Origin: Sedimenticola thiotaurini
Lineage (GTDB): Bacteria > Pseudomonadota > Gammaproteobacteria > Chromatiales > Chromatiaceae
Direction: 5' to 3'
Assembly (NCBI RefSeq): GCF_001007875.1
Contig: NZ_CP011412.1
Location: 1,054,001 to 1,118,000 of the forward strand
DNA length: 64,000 nt
Below the pieces are notes generated by a model. It did not search any database, was not told the DNA's origin, and worked only from the letters and a program-made list of their open reading frames with translations. Positions 30,474 through 38,736 of this stretch are shown here, piece by piece. The position numbers and the translations under genes are program-made. Numbering within the stretch: the first letter of the stretch is position 1; the number at the start of each line of letters is the position of its first letter.

Positions 30474-30530
30474 TCCCTTCTTCCCCCTCACCTGAAAAGA
30501 TCTTTCCCCTTCGAGTTACTCAAGCGGGAT

Positions 30531-31934
30531 TCAGTGCCCCCCACCTTTCAGCGCATTGGCCAACCCCTCGCACACATCCTTGGCATCACCGAAGATGAGC
30601 GAACAGTTGTCCTGGTAGTAGAGCAGATTATCCACACCGGCATAACCGGGATTCATGGAGCGCTTGATGACGTAAATCTGTTTCGCCTTGGAGACATCCA
30701 GGATCGGCATACCGTGAATCGGGCTGGAGGGATCGGTCTTCGCCGCAGGGTTGGTGACGTCGTTGGCACCCACCACTAGCGCCACATCGGCGGTTGGAAA
30801 CTCCGGATTGATCTCGTCCATCTCCAACACATGGTCGTAGGGAATATCCGCCTCCGCCAGCAGTACATTCATATGGCCCGGCATACGCCCGGCCACCGGA
30901 TGGATAGCAAACTTCACCTCCACGCCACGTTCCAGCAGCAGTTCCATGAACTCCTTGAGGGCGTGTTGCGCCTGTGCCACCGCCATGCCGTAACCGGGAA
31001 TGATGATCACCTTGTTGGCATCCTCCATCCAGTAGATGGCATCTTCCACGGAAGCGGAACGGACACCCTTTTCCACCGCCTGGGCCGCCGCACTGGATAC
31101 CCCACCGGAGGAATCACTGCCAAATCCACCGAACACCACGTTGATAATGGAACGGTTCATCGCCCGACACATGATGTAAGAGAGAATGGCGCCGGAGAAT
31201 CCCACCAGGGCACCGACAATAATCAGCAGGTTATTCTGCAGCGTGAAACCGGTGGCCGCCGCGGCCCAGCCGGAGTAACTGTTGAGCATGGAGATGATCA
31301 CCGGCATGTCAGCACCGCCGATGGGGATAATCAGGGTGAAACCGAGCACAAAGGCCAGCAGAGTCATCAGCACCAGGGAGACCACGCTCTCGGTCATGCC
31401 GAAGTGCACACCGAAGGCGACAATGACCAGGGCCAGCACCGCATTCAGCATATGCTGCCCTTTGAAGATCACCGGCTTGCCACTGATGATGCCCTGCAAC
31501 TTACCAAAGGCGATCACCGAACCACTGAAGGTGATGGCACCGATCACGATACCCACCGACAGTTCGGTCATCAGTACCGGATTCAGGGTGCCGGCGGCGG
31601 CCCGGTTGATGTAGGTGCCGATCGCCACCAGCACCGCAGCCATACCGACAAAGCTGTGCAGTGCCGCCACCAACTGGGGCATAGCGGTCATCTTCACTTT
31701 CGAGGCCAGTAGCGCACCGATGGCGGCACCGGCAATCACACCGGCCACGATGAAACCGTATGACTGCACCTCGGCCCCCAGCAGGGTGGCCCCGATAGCC
31801 AGTACCATACCGGCCATACCGTAGTAGTTGCCACGCCGTGCGGTAGCCGGGTGGGTCAACCCTTTGAGGGCAAAAATGAACAGAATAGCGGAAACCAGAT
31901 AGGCAACCGCCTGGTAGTTAGCTGAAATCTGCAT
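30531..31934 (-). CDS. pntB: NAD(P) transhydrogenase subunit beta
   Basis: The 467-residue subunit has an N-terminal membrane part of about eight helices (residues ~1-260) and a C-terminal NADP(H)-binding domain dIII. That domain shows GYGMAVAQAQHALKE, VAGRMPGHMNVLLAEA, GANDVTNPAAKTDPSSPIHGMP and KRSMNPGYAGVDN. The complex couples proton entry to hydride transfer from NADH to NADP+. It is the last gene of the pntAa-pntAb-pntB group and starts 15 bases after pntAb. No terminator is seen before the repeat units. Confidence 0.97.
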   Translation of the reverse strand: MQISANYQAVAYLVSAILFIFALKGLTHPATARRGNYYGMAGMVLAIGATLLGAEVQSYGFIVAGVIAGAAIGALLASKVKMTAMPQLVAALHSFVGMAAVLVAIGTYINRAAAGTLNPVLMTELSVGIVIGAITFSGSVIAFGKLQGIISGKPVIFKGQHMLNAVLALVIVAFGVHFGMTESVVSLVLMTLLAFVLGFTLIIPIGGADMPVIISMLNSYSGWAAAATGFTLQNNLLIIVGALVGFSGAILSYIMCRAMNRSIINVVFGGFGSDSSGGVSSAAAQAVEKGVRSASVEDAIYWMEDANKVIIIPGYGMAVAQAQHALKEFMELLLERGVEVKFAIHPVAGRMPGHMNVLLAEADIPYDHVLEMDEINPEFPTADVALVVGANDVTNPAAKTDPSSPIHGMPILDVSKAKQIYVIKRSMNPGYAGVDNLLYYQDNCSLIFGDAKDVCEGLANALKGGGH

Positions 31935-31949
31935 GGTTGTCCGGCTCCC

Positions 31950-32234
31950 CTACTTCTTCTTTTTAAACATGGCGAGCATGCGGTTGGTCACCAGAAAGCC
32001 ACCAAACACATTGATCGAGGCCAGCAGCACCGCGAAGAAACCCATGATCTCCGCAGCCACACTCGCCTCCTCAAGCCCGGTCACCAAAAGCGCACCGACG
32101 ATGATGATTCCCGAAATGGCGTTGGTCAGCGATACCAGCGGCGTATGCAGTGACGGGGTGACACCCCAGATCACGTAATAACCAATAAAACAAGCAAGCA
32201 CAAAAACGTAGAGTGCTACCAATGTATCAGGCAT
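31950..32234 (-). CDS. pntAb: NAD(P) transhydrogenase subunit alpha 2 (membrane part)
   Basis: The 94-residue protein has three transmembrane helices, corresponding to the C-terminal membrane part of E. coli PntA but encoded separately here. [20 protein letters not shown] and [13 protein letters not shown] are highly conserved, the latter near the proton channel. The start at 32234 ([11 protein letters not shown]) was chosen because AGGAGGG lies about 8 bases upstream; longer in-frame starts add no family sequence. It is in the usual place between pntAa and pntB. Confidence 0.93.
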   Translation of the reverse strand: MPDTLVALYVFVLACFIGYYVIWGVTPSLHTPLVSLTNAISGIIIVGALLVTGLEEASVAAEIMGFFAVLLASINVFGGFLVTNRMLAMFKKKK

Positions 32235-32339
32235 TTGACTGCCCTCCTGTTCGATTCCAATCGTGCCGTCCGGCCCTCCATGAGCATTGTCCCATGGCAA
32301 CCCGATGCGGCCCCGAAAAACTGTAACGGTGATACTTCA

Positions 32340-32374
32340 GATCCCGACCTGACGGTCCGGCGATTACCGGGATC
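32340..32374. other. Inverted repeat between pntAa and pntAb
   Basis: GATCCCG (32340-32346) pairs with CGGGATC (32368-32374) around a 21-base loop, right at the pntAa stop codon in a 138-base gap to pntAb. There is no T-run. It may be an mRNA stabiliser that adjusts subunit ratio; this is a weak call. Confidence 0.3.
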
Positions 32375-33476
32375 AGCTCCCGGTCTCGGGCCTGACCAGT
32401 GCCGCCTGGGTGATCTCATCCTGTTCGAAATCATTCAGCACCGGTTTGCCCTCCTCCACACTGACCATAATATCCAGCAGGTTGGCGATATTCTTGGCGT
32501 AGAAGGCGCTGGCATCCGACGGCATCATGGCGGGATAGTTGGTGTGTCCCACCAGAATCACGCCATCCTTGTTGACCACCTGGTCTTTTTCCGTCAGGGG
32601 ACAGTTGCCGCCGCTCTCCGCCGCCAGGTCCACAATTACCGAACCTTCACGCAGCCGCTTGACCACCTCTTCGGTGACCAGAACAGGTGCCGGACGGCAG
32701 GGGATCAGTGCGGTGGTAATCAGGATATGGGCCTTGCTCAGCTCATCCGCCAGCAACTGCTGCTGTTTCGCCTTGGCTTCATCTGACAGCTCTTTGGCGT
32801 AACCCCCCTCGCCTGAACCGCTCTCACCGATATCCAGGTCGATCGGTTTGGCACCCAGTGAGAGTATCTGCTCCCGGGTCTCCGGCCGGATATCATAGGC
32901 GTATACATCCGCACCCAGGCGGCGCGCCGTGGCGATAGCCTGCAGACCGGCAACCCCCACACCCAGCACCACCACCCGGGCCGGCTTGGCTGAACCGGCC
33001 GAGGTCATCATCAGCGGAAAGAAGCGCCCGAAGCGGGTAGCCGCCTCAATGACCGCACGATAACCGGCAATATTGCTCTGGGAGGAGAGTGCGTCCATGG
33101 ACTGGGCACGGGAAATACGTGGCACCCGCTCCAGCGCTATGGGTCGAATGTTCTTGTCGAACAGGGCACGCAGCGTCTCATCCTGTTCGCAAGTCTCCAT
33201 AAAACCGACCAGCACCGAACCTTCAGACATCATGGCGATCTCTTCCAGGTCTGGTTTACGCACTTTCAGCACAATGTCCGCCGCCAGGGCAGTGGCCCGG
33301 TCCACCAGGGTGGCTCCGGCCTGCTCATACTCGGCATCCGTAAAATGGGCGCCGCTACCGGCCCCCCGTTCCAGCAGTACAGAGAACCCCTTGGCGACCA
33401 GCTTCTTGACCACATCAGGTGTGGAAGCGACCCTTGTCTCCCCCTGCCGTATCTCTTTTGGAACCCCTATTTTCAT
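32373..33476 (-). CDS. pntAa: NAD(P) transhydrogenase subunit alpha 1 (NAD-binding part)
   Basis: The 367-residue soluble dI subunit binds NAD(H). It matches the alanine-dehydrogenase/PntA fold, with MKIGVPKEIRQGETRVASTP at the start and the Rossmann motif GVGVAGLQAIATARRLGADV. The mobile-loop region near YAKELSD and SVIVDLAAESGGNCPLTE also match. It lacks the membrane helices, which are in the separate pntAb gene. This is the three-gene arrangement of many alphaproteobacteria and some gammaproteobacteria, unlike the two-gene form of E. coli. It is the first gene of the operon. Confidence 0.95.
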   Translation of the reverse strand: MKIGVPKEIRQGETRVASTPDVVKKLVAKGFSVLLERGAGSGAHFTDAEYEQAGATLVDRATALAADIVLKVRKPDLEEIAMMSEGSVLVGFMETCEQDETLRALFDKNIRPIALERVPRISRAQSMDALSSQSNIAGYRAVIEAATRFGRFFPLMMTSAGSAKPARVVVLGVGVAGLQAIATARRLGADVYAYDIRPETREQILSLGAKPIDLDIGESGSGEGGYAKELSDEAKAKQQQLLADELSKAHILITTALIPCRPAPVLVTEEVVKRLREGSVIVDLAAESGGNCPLTEKDQVVNKDGVILVGHTNYPAMMPSDASAFYAKNIANLLDIMVSVEEGKPVLNDFEQDEITQAALVRPETGS

Positions 33477-33534
33477 ATCGTTCAGCTTTCTGAAATTTCC
33501 CGAAAAACGTTTAATTTTTTAATAAAAACAGTCC

Positions 33535-33564
33535 ATTATCTTTTCTAGAACAGGCGGTGTACAA
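33535..33564 (-). promoter_or_regulatory. Weak candidate promoter for the pnt operon
   Basis: On the minus strand GATAAT (33535-33540) is a fair -10, with TTGTAC (33559-33564) 18 bp upstream as a poor -35, about 60 bases before pntAa. The rest of the 305-base gap (33477-33781) is AT-rich next to pntAa and shows no gene, repeat or clear terminator for the neighbouring genes. Confidence 0.3.
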
Positions 33565-33781
33565 GTGAGTAATGTTATGGAATGCCAAAGATTTTTTTAT
33601 CCATTCCGTTTTACCGAAATAACGTCCTGCCAATCCGACAATATCCCTGCGGAAAGCCGGTTAAACATTCAATAGAGTGTAGTGGCATTTTCCTTGACTG
33701 CCAGCAGGTTGGGACAACGGGGCCCGGAATCACCGACCCGGCTAATATCCGGCCTGACGCCTCTCTGAAACGAGTTGGCAA

Positions 33782-34435
33782 CTAGAGCGAGAGTCGCTGC
33801 CGGACAAAGCGGGCGATGTTGGCGACCTCTTCCATACAGAGGGTGTGCTCCATGGGATAGGTGAGATACTCCGGCTGATAACCCAGGGCGACCAGTTGGT
33901 CCCGCGCTTTTTGACCGAGCATTTCCGGCACCACCGGATCCTCGCTGCCGTGATGCAGCTGAATGGCAAGCGTCCCGTTGGCGCGATGGGGAGTAATGGT
34001 GTCGGCAGTGGCAAAATAGGTGGACATGCCGATGAGACCGGCCAGCGGCCGGGGATAGGTCAGGGCCACCTGGTAGCTGACCGCTCCGCCCTGTGAGAAG
34101 CCCGCTACCATAATCCGCCGGGAGTCGATGCCCTGCTCCACCTGTTCATCGATCAGTTCCGCTACCGCCCTGGCGGATGCCAGCAACTGAACCTGATCGA
34201 TCCGGCGATCGATATCCATCTCCAGGATGTCATACCAGGCCGGCATGACATAACCACCGTTTACTGTCACCGGCAGTTGCGGGGCATTGGGAAACAGGAA
34301 GCGTATCCCGGCGCTGTCCGGAAGCCGCAGTTCCGGCACCAACGGGATAAAATCCTCCCCGCTGGCACCCAGTCCGTGCAGCCAGATAATCGCTGCATCA
34401 ACGGTATCGCCGGTTTCCAACTCGATAATATTCAT
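33782..34435 (-). CDS. Carboxylesterase/phospholipase-type alpha/beta hydrolase
   Basis: The 217-residue serine hydrolase is of the abhydrolase_2 family (acyl-protein-thioesterase-like, often annotated EstB or YpfH-like). The nucleophile elbow is GFSQGG and the acid is in HHGSEDPVVP. The histidine is in PMEHTLC, and the oxyanion-hole glycine is in WLHGLGASGEDF. There is no signal peptide, so it acts in the cytoplasm on short acyl esters or thioesters. The length is standard. Neighbours give no pathway clue: the transhydrogenase is upstream in map terms, and the helicase gene behind it is separated by 77 bases. Confidence 0.9.
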   Translation of the reverse strand: MNIIELETGDTVDAAIIWLHGLGASGEDFIPLVPELRLPDSAGIRFLFPNAPQLPVTVNGGYVMPAWYDILEMDIDRRIDQVQLLASARAVAELIDEQVEQGIDSRRIMVAGFSQGGAVSYQVALTYPRPLAGLIGMSTYFATADTITPHRANGTLAIQLHHGSEDPVVPEMLGQKARDQLVALGYQPEYLTYPMEHTLCMEEVANIARFVRQRLSL

Positions 34436-34512
34436 GCATCACATCCTATCAACAAACCAGCCGGTCCACATATTTATCTGAAGTCCGGCCACATCAATGC
34501 AGCAATCTGGCA

Positions 34513-36798
34513 TCAGGTCCGGGAATCAGAGGGGTGTGGCAATCCCCACCAGTCCGGCAACAGCTGTTGCACCCGGGGATCGGCGTAACGGTCATCGATC
34601 AGTACCACTACGCCGGTATCGTCGGGACCGCGGATCACCCGACCTGCCGCCTGGGACACCTTCTGCAAGCCAGGATAGAGATAGGTATAGTCATACCCCT
34701 TGCCATAGCGCTGCTGCAGCCGGTCACTCAAGACCCGGTGCCAGGGGTCAAACGGCGGCAGCCCCAGGGTGGCGATGAACACCCCGATCAGGCGACTACC
34801 CGGCAGATCTATTCCCTCGGCAAAGGCCCCACCCAGCACGGCAAAGCCAACCCCCTGCCCCGCCTCCCGGAACTGATGGATAAAGTCGTTGCGCGCCTGA
34901 TCCGACATACCCGGCTGCTGGCGCCAACCGGGGATATGGGGAAACGCTGTCTGAAACCGCTCATGGATCGCCTCCAGGTAGGCGAAACTGCTGAAATAGG
35001 CCAGGTAGTTACCGGGCTTGCGCTGAAACTGCGCCGCGATCAGTTGCACAATGGGCTCTACTGAGTCCTGGCGGTGCTGCAACCGGGTGCTGATACCGGT
35101 CTCCAGCCTCACCTGGAGTTGTTGCTGATGGAACGGGCTATCCACATCCAGCCAGCGCACCGTGTCGGGCAGTCCCAACAGCTGCTGGTGATAATCAGCC
35201 GGCCGCAGGGTGGCCGAAAAGAGCAGACTACTATCGGCGCTGTCAAACCGTGGAGCCAGGAAATCGGCAGGAATCAGGTTGCTGATAGCCAGACATCCAC
35301 GCCCCCGGCGTGGCAGGCTGAGGCTGCAAAGGGAGTGATCATCGAACAACTCACTCAGCCGGAGAAATCCCAGTAGTTCAAACAGCAGCTGTTGCAGATC
35401 GGCATCAGCCGGGTGTTCACTGAGAAAGTCACTGATCGCCGCCACCGCGCCGTGGGCCGCACCCAGCAGTCCAGCCGGCAGCGCCTCAAGCTGCTGTTGC
35501 CTATCCCCCCTCGCCTTGTCGATCCGGCTCAGACCCTGTTTGGCCAGGGTGTCACTCCAGGCCCGGGCCAGACGGGTGAAGGGACGCTTCAACGCCGGGT
35601 GAGTCTGGCGCTTCAGAGCCAGCAGCCGCTGCTGCTGCAGCTCGGTGCTGTACATGCCCCGGGCCCGATCGACCAGATTATGGGCCTCGTCCACCAGCAG
35701 GCCGACGCGCCAGCCGTTCTGCTTGGTGAGGGCATGCAGAATGGCCTGTTGATCGAAATAGCGGTTTACATCGGCAATCACCAGGTCACACCAGCGGGCC
35801 ATCTCCTGGGCCAGATAGTAGGGACAGAGTTCATAATCCAGTGCAATGGCGCGCAGCCGCGCCTCATCCAGGATACCGGTGTCGGCAACCGCCGCGTCCC
35901 GGGCAGCAACCAGCTTGTCGAAGAAGCCCCTGGCCAGGGGACAGGATTCACCATGGCAGGCCAGCTGCGGATGCTCACAGCTCTGTTCGCGGGAGGCCAG
36001 CACCAGTACCCGCAGCGGCAGTGGTCGATCCTGCCGCTGCCGGATCCTTTCCACCCCGGCTACCGCCAAACGGCGCCCGGTGTTGCGCGGTGTCAGGTAG
36101 AACAGCCTATCCAGCGGCCGTCTGGCCATGGCCATCAGGGCGGGAAACAGGGTGCCCAGGGTTTTGCCGATCCCGGTCGGGGCCTGCAACATGACACTCT
36201 GGCCGGTACAGATCGAGCGGTAAGCCTGCTCTGCCAGCTGACGCTGTCCCGGCCGGAAATCATCAAACGGAAAACGCAGTCCGGCCAGGGCCCGGTCCCG
36301 TCGTTCCCGATGGGCCTGTTCCCGTACCGCCCAGGCGGCGTAGACCCGACACAACGACTGCAGAGCCTGCCACAAAGCTTCGGCCGAGGCCCGCTCGGTC
36401 AGGGTGGTCTGCCGCTCCCGATCCAGATCAAAATAGGTCAGGCGCAACTCGATGCTGTCCAGCGACCGGGCCGCACACAGCAGTGCGCCATACACTTTCA
36501 GCTGAGCCCAGTGCAGTGCCTGCTGCGCCTCGGGCAGCCGCTCCAGGCTGCCGCGATGGGTTTTGATCTCCTCGATATAGCCCGTCGTGGCGTCATAGCC
36601 GTCCGCCCGGCCCACCAGTTCAAGGCCTTCACAGGTTCCGCTCAACGGATACTCCGCCTGGTACCCCGGCTCACGTCCCTTCTGCACCCGTCCGTGTCCC
36701 TCTATCCCCTCCCTGGCGGTGGGTGATGGTGTGTAACGGTGGTCCAGGTCGCCACGTCGCGCAGCGAACTCACACAGAGATTTAACCGCCACCCGCAT
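34513..36798 (-). CDS. PD-(D/E)XK nuclease fused to an XPD/DinG-type FeS DNA helicase
   Basis: The 761-residue protein has two parts. The N-terminal ~110 residues look like a RecB/Cas4-type nuclease: EGIEGHGRVQ (H35), then GRADG (D66) and EEIKT (E77, K79). The rest is a superfamily-2 helicase of the XPD/DinG type, with Walker A QAPTGIGKT and the DEAH box VDEAHN. Four cysteines (SCEHPQLACHGESC, then ELCPYY) are set as for a 4Fe-4S cluster, and the C-terminal QAAGRVIRGPDDTG is motif VI. ATG at 36798 was chosen because it overlaps the stop of the upstream FAN1-type gene (TGATG), which implies translational coupling. The likely role is processing branched or crosslinked DNA. Confidence 0.85.
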   Translation of the reverse strand: MRVAVKSLCEFAARRGDLDHRYTPSPTAREGIEGHGRVQKGREPGYQAEYPLSGTCEGLELVGRADGYDATTGYIEEIKTHRGSLERLPEAQQALHWAQLKVYGALLCAARSLDSIELRLTYFDLDRERQTTLTERASAEALWQALQSLCRVYAAWAVREQAHRERRDRALAGLRFPFDDFRPGQRQLAEQAYRSICTGQSVMLQAPTGIGKTLGTLFPALMAMARRPLDRLFYLTPRNTGRRLAVAGVERIRQRQDRPLPLRVLVLASREQSCEHPQLACHGESCPLARGFFDKLVAARDAAVADTGILDEARLRAIALDYELCPYYLAQEMARWCDLVIADVNRYFDQQAILHALTKQNGWRVGLLVDEAHNLVDRARGMYSTELQQQRLLALKRQTHPALKRPFTRLARAWSDTLAKQGLSRIDKARGDRQQQLEALPAGLLGAAHGAVAAISDFLSEHPADADLQQLLFELLGFLRLSELFDDHSLCSLSLPRRGRGCLAISNLIPADFLAPRFDSADSSLLFSATLRPADYHQQLLGLPDTVRWLDVDSPFHQQQLQVRLETGISTRLQHRQDSVEPIVQLIAAQFQRKPGNYLAYFSSFAYLEAIHERFQTAFPHIPGWRQQPGMSDQARNDFIHQFREAGQGVGFAVLGGAFAEGIDLPGSRLIGVFIATLGLPPFDPWHRVLSDRLQQRYGKGYDYTYLYPGLQKVSQAAGRVIRGPDDTGVVVLIDDRYADPRVQQLLPDWWGLPHPSDSRT

Positions 36799-38474
36799 CA
36801 CTCCGGCTCCATCCACTGCACCTGACACAGCAGCACCGGAATATCCTGGGCCAGGCAGTAGTCAAACCAGCGCCGTTGATTATCCTGCAGACGATCCCCC
36901 GGTCCCTTCACCTCGATCAGGCGGTAGCGCCCCTCTTCTGGCCAGAACTGCACCAGATCCGGCAGGCCGGAGCGATGCTGCCCCGGATCCTCCAGCAGAC
37001 GCCGGAACATGCGCTTGAGATGGTCGGCGGGTATGCACTGCAGGGCGAGTTCCAGCAGCGTCCTATCCAGGCTCGGCCAGTGCACAAAAGGGGAAGCAAT
37101 ACCCTGTTTCTGTTCATAGGTCTGAACAATGTATTCTCGGTAATCACCCCGATCCAGTGCCGCCAGGCAGGCATCAAACAGCGCTTGGCGTCGCGTTACA
37201 AAATCATCCCGGTAGAGATCCGCCGGGCCGGCGTGAAACGGGTGAAAAAAGGCCCCCGGCAAGGGGGCGTAGATTGCCGACCAGCAGAGCAGGCCGAACA
37301 GCCCATTGATCAGGGTATTCTCCACATAAAAGAGTACCGTATCCGGCTCAGTCAGGTAGCGGGCCACCGCCTGCTCCACGCTGACATCCTTCAGGGGTGG
37401 CAGGCCCAGATCCATCACCGGAATGACCGGTCGGGGATCGGCGACTGGCGCGGATCGGCCCAGTTTTCTGGCGACACGTCTCAGAAGCCGTTCAATCGCT
37501 TCCCGCTGTGCCGCCGGGACGGGCGACGCCAGCGACCGCTCGGCCAGTTCGACCGCCTCAGTCAGCTGACCCTGGCGCTCCAGCACCCGCAACCAGCGCA
37601 CCCGGGCCTCACTATGGCTGCTCTGGATATAGGCCTGGATAGCCAGATCCAGCTGTCCACCCCGCTCCGCCTTGTGCCCCAGGGCATAAAGCAGCCGCCC
37701 ACGACGACTCTCCAGCCAAGGATTGACAGCTGTTTCGGAAGGAATCGCCGCCAGCACCTCGGCCAGTGACACCTCCTGTTCCAGTGCCTCGCGGCAGCGT
37801 TGCAGATGCAGATAGGCATCCACCTCTGCCCGGCTCTGAAAGGCACGGGAGGTGCGCTTGAATTCCACTTTCTCATAGCGTTGATGACCCAGTTCGGTCA
37901 GGACAAACTCACTCCAGCTCTGGCGCAGATTGCCGAAGAACAGTAACCGGACCCGTTCGAACAGGGGCGTATCGGTCACCTCCACCAGCTGTGTCGATGT
38001 ATCCGGCCACCAGGAATGGAGAGGGGCTGGCGGCAAGGTCTGGGTGGTCAGAGCATCACGCATCGCCCCCTTGGAGACGCTGCTCGGCAGACCGCTCTGT
38101 TCAAGCCGGCGGGCAAACACCACAACCAGTTCCCGGCGGGTCAGGAGTCGGAACAGATCCTCCAGTGCCAGCACCGGCTGTGGATCCAGCCAGGCGGCCT
38201 TGAACAGCGGCTCCAGCGCCTGGTCAAGTGGCACGCCAAGCTCCGGATAGTTGAGCTTGTCCAGCCGAAACAGGGTCCCCTTGCGCATCACAAGTCGCAC
38301 CAGCAGCGCCTGGGCTGCCCGGGGAAGCGAGTCGAACTGCTGCAAACGATCAGTTTCGGATCGGCTCAGGAGATCCCGATGGTGGGACAGTATCCAGGCA
38401 AGCACACTGCGGAAATTCGCCAGGTAGTAGAGCGGATCATCCAGGGGAGCAGCAATGGGTAGTGGTGTGGTCAC
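36798..38474 (-). CDS. FAN1-type VRR-NUC structure-specific nuclease
   Basis: The 558-residue homologue of bacterial FAN1 (studied in Pseudomonas aeruginosa) is a 5'-flap endo/exonuclease for interstrand-crosslink repair. The catalytic VRR-NUC module is at the C-terminus (about 505-535): GLPDLVQFW, then LIEVKGPGDRLQDNQ. This provides the D...ExK residues and the QxxW-like helix. Before it are a TPR-like region (residues ~270-330: GRLLYALGHKAERGGQLDLA) and an N-terminal SAP-like domain (~70-110). The following helicase gene overlaps it by one base, so the two proteins probably work together. The 262 bases upstream (38475-38736) hold no gene. Confidence 0.88.
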   Translation of the reverse strand: MTTPLPIAAPLDDPLYYLANFRSVLAWILSHHRDLLSRSETDRLQQFDSLPRAAQALLVRLVMRKGTLFRLDKLNYPELGVPLDQALEPLFKAAWLDPQPVLALEDLFRLLTRRELVVVFARRLEQSGLPSSVSKGAMRDALTTQTLPPAPLHSWWPDTSTQLVEVTDTPLFERVRLLFFGNLRQSWSEFVLTELGHQRYEKVEFKRTSRAFQSRAEVDAYLHLQRCREALEQEVSLAEVLAAIPSETAVNPWLESRRGRLLYALGHKAERGGQLDLAIQAYIQSSHSEARVRWLRVLERQGQLTEAVELAERSLASPVPAAQREAIERLLRRVARKLGRSAPVADPRPVIPVMDLGLPPLKDVSVEQAVARYLTEPDTVLFYVENTLINGLFGLLCWSAIYAPLPGAFFHPFHAGPADLYRDDFVTRRQALFDACLAALDRGDYREYIVQTYEQKQGIASPFVHWPSLDRTLLELALQCIPADHLKRMFRRLLEDPGQHRSGLPDLVQFWPEEGRYRLIEVKGPGDRLQDNQRRWFDYCLAQDIPVLLCQVQWMEPE

Positions 38475-38736
38475 CCATTTATTATGTCCCAGTCGTACAG
38501 GGCTTGGAATGCGCAGACAAAAATTTCCAGCCGCGGCTTAAACGGTTCCCAGATCCCGCCGGGTTCCCGATCACGGGCCCTGCATCATTGAAGAGTGATT
38601 TATAAGCTGTTCAACCAATCGATCTCTGATTCCGGGCCGGCCAATCGCAATGCCTCGACCAGAATCACGCACTGTATGCTGTCCAGACTGACACAGCCAC
38701 CCAACGGAAAATATGACCCGGTGCCTATAGCCTGTA

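Noticed and set aside
29327-30491. Three minus-strand open frames of 103-124 codons with similar products in the repeat units
   Set aside because: They arise from the repeated DNA itself, have no ribosome sites, and their similar proteins reflect DNA identity, not separate evidence of coding. They are composition-biased and start or end at unit boundaries.
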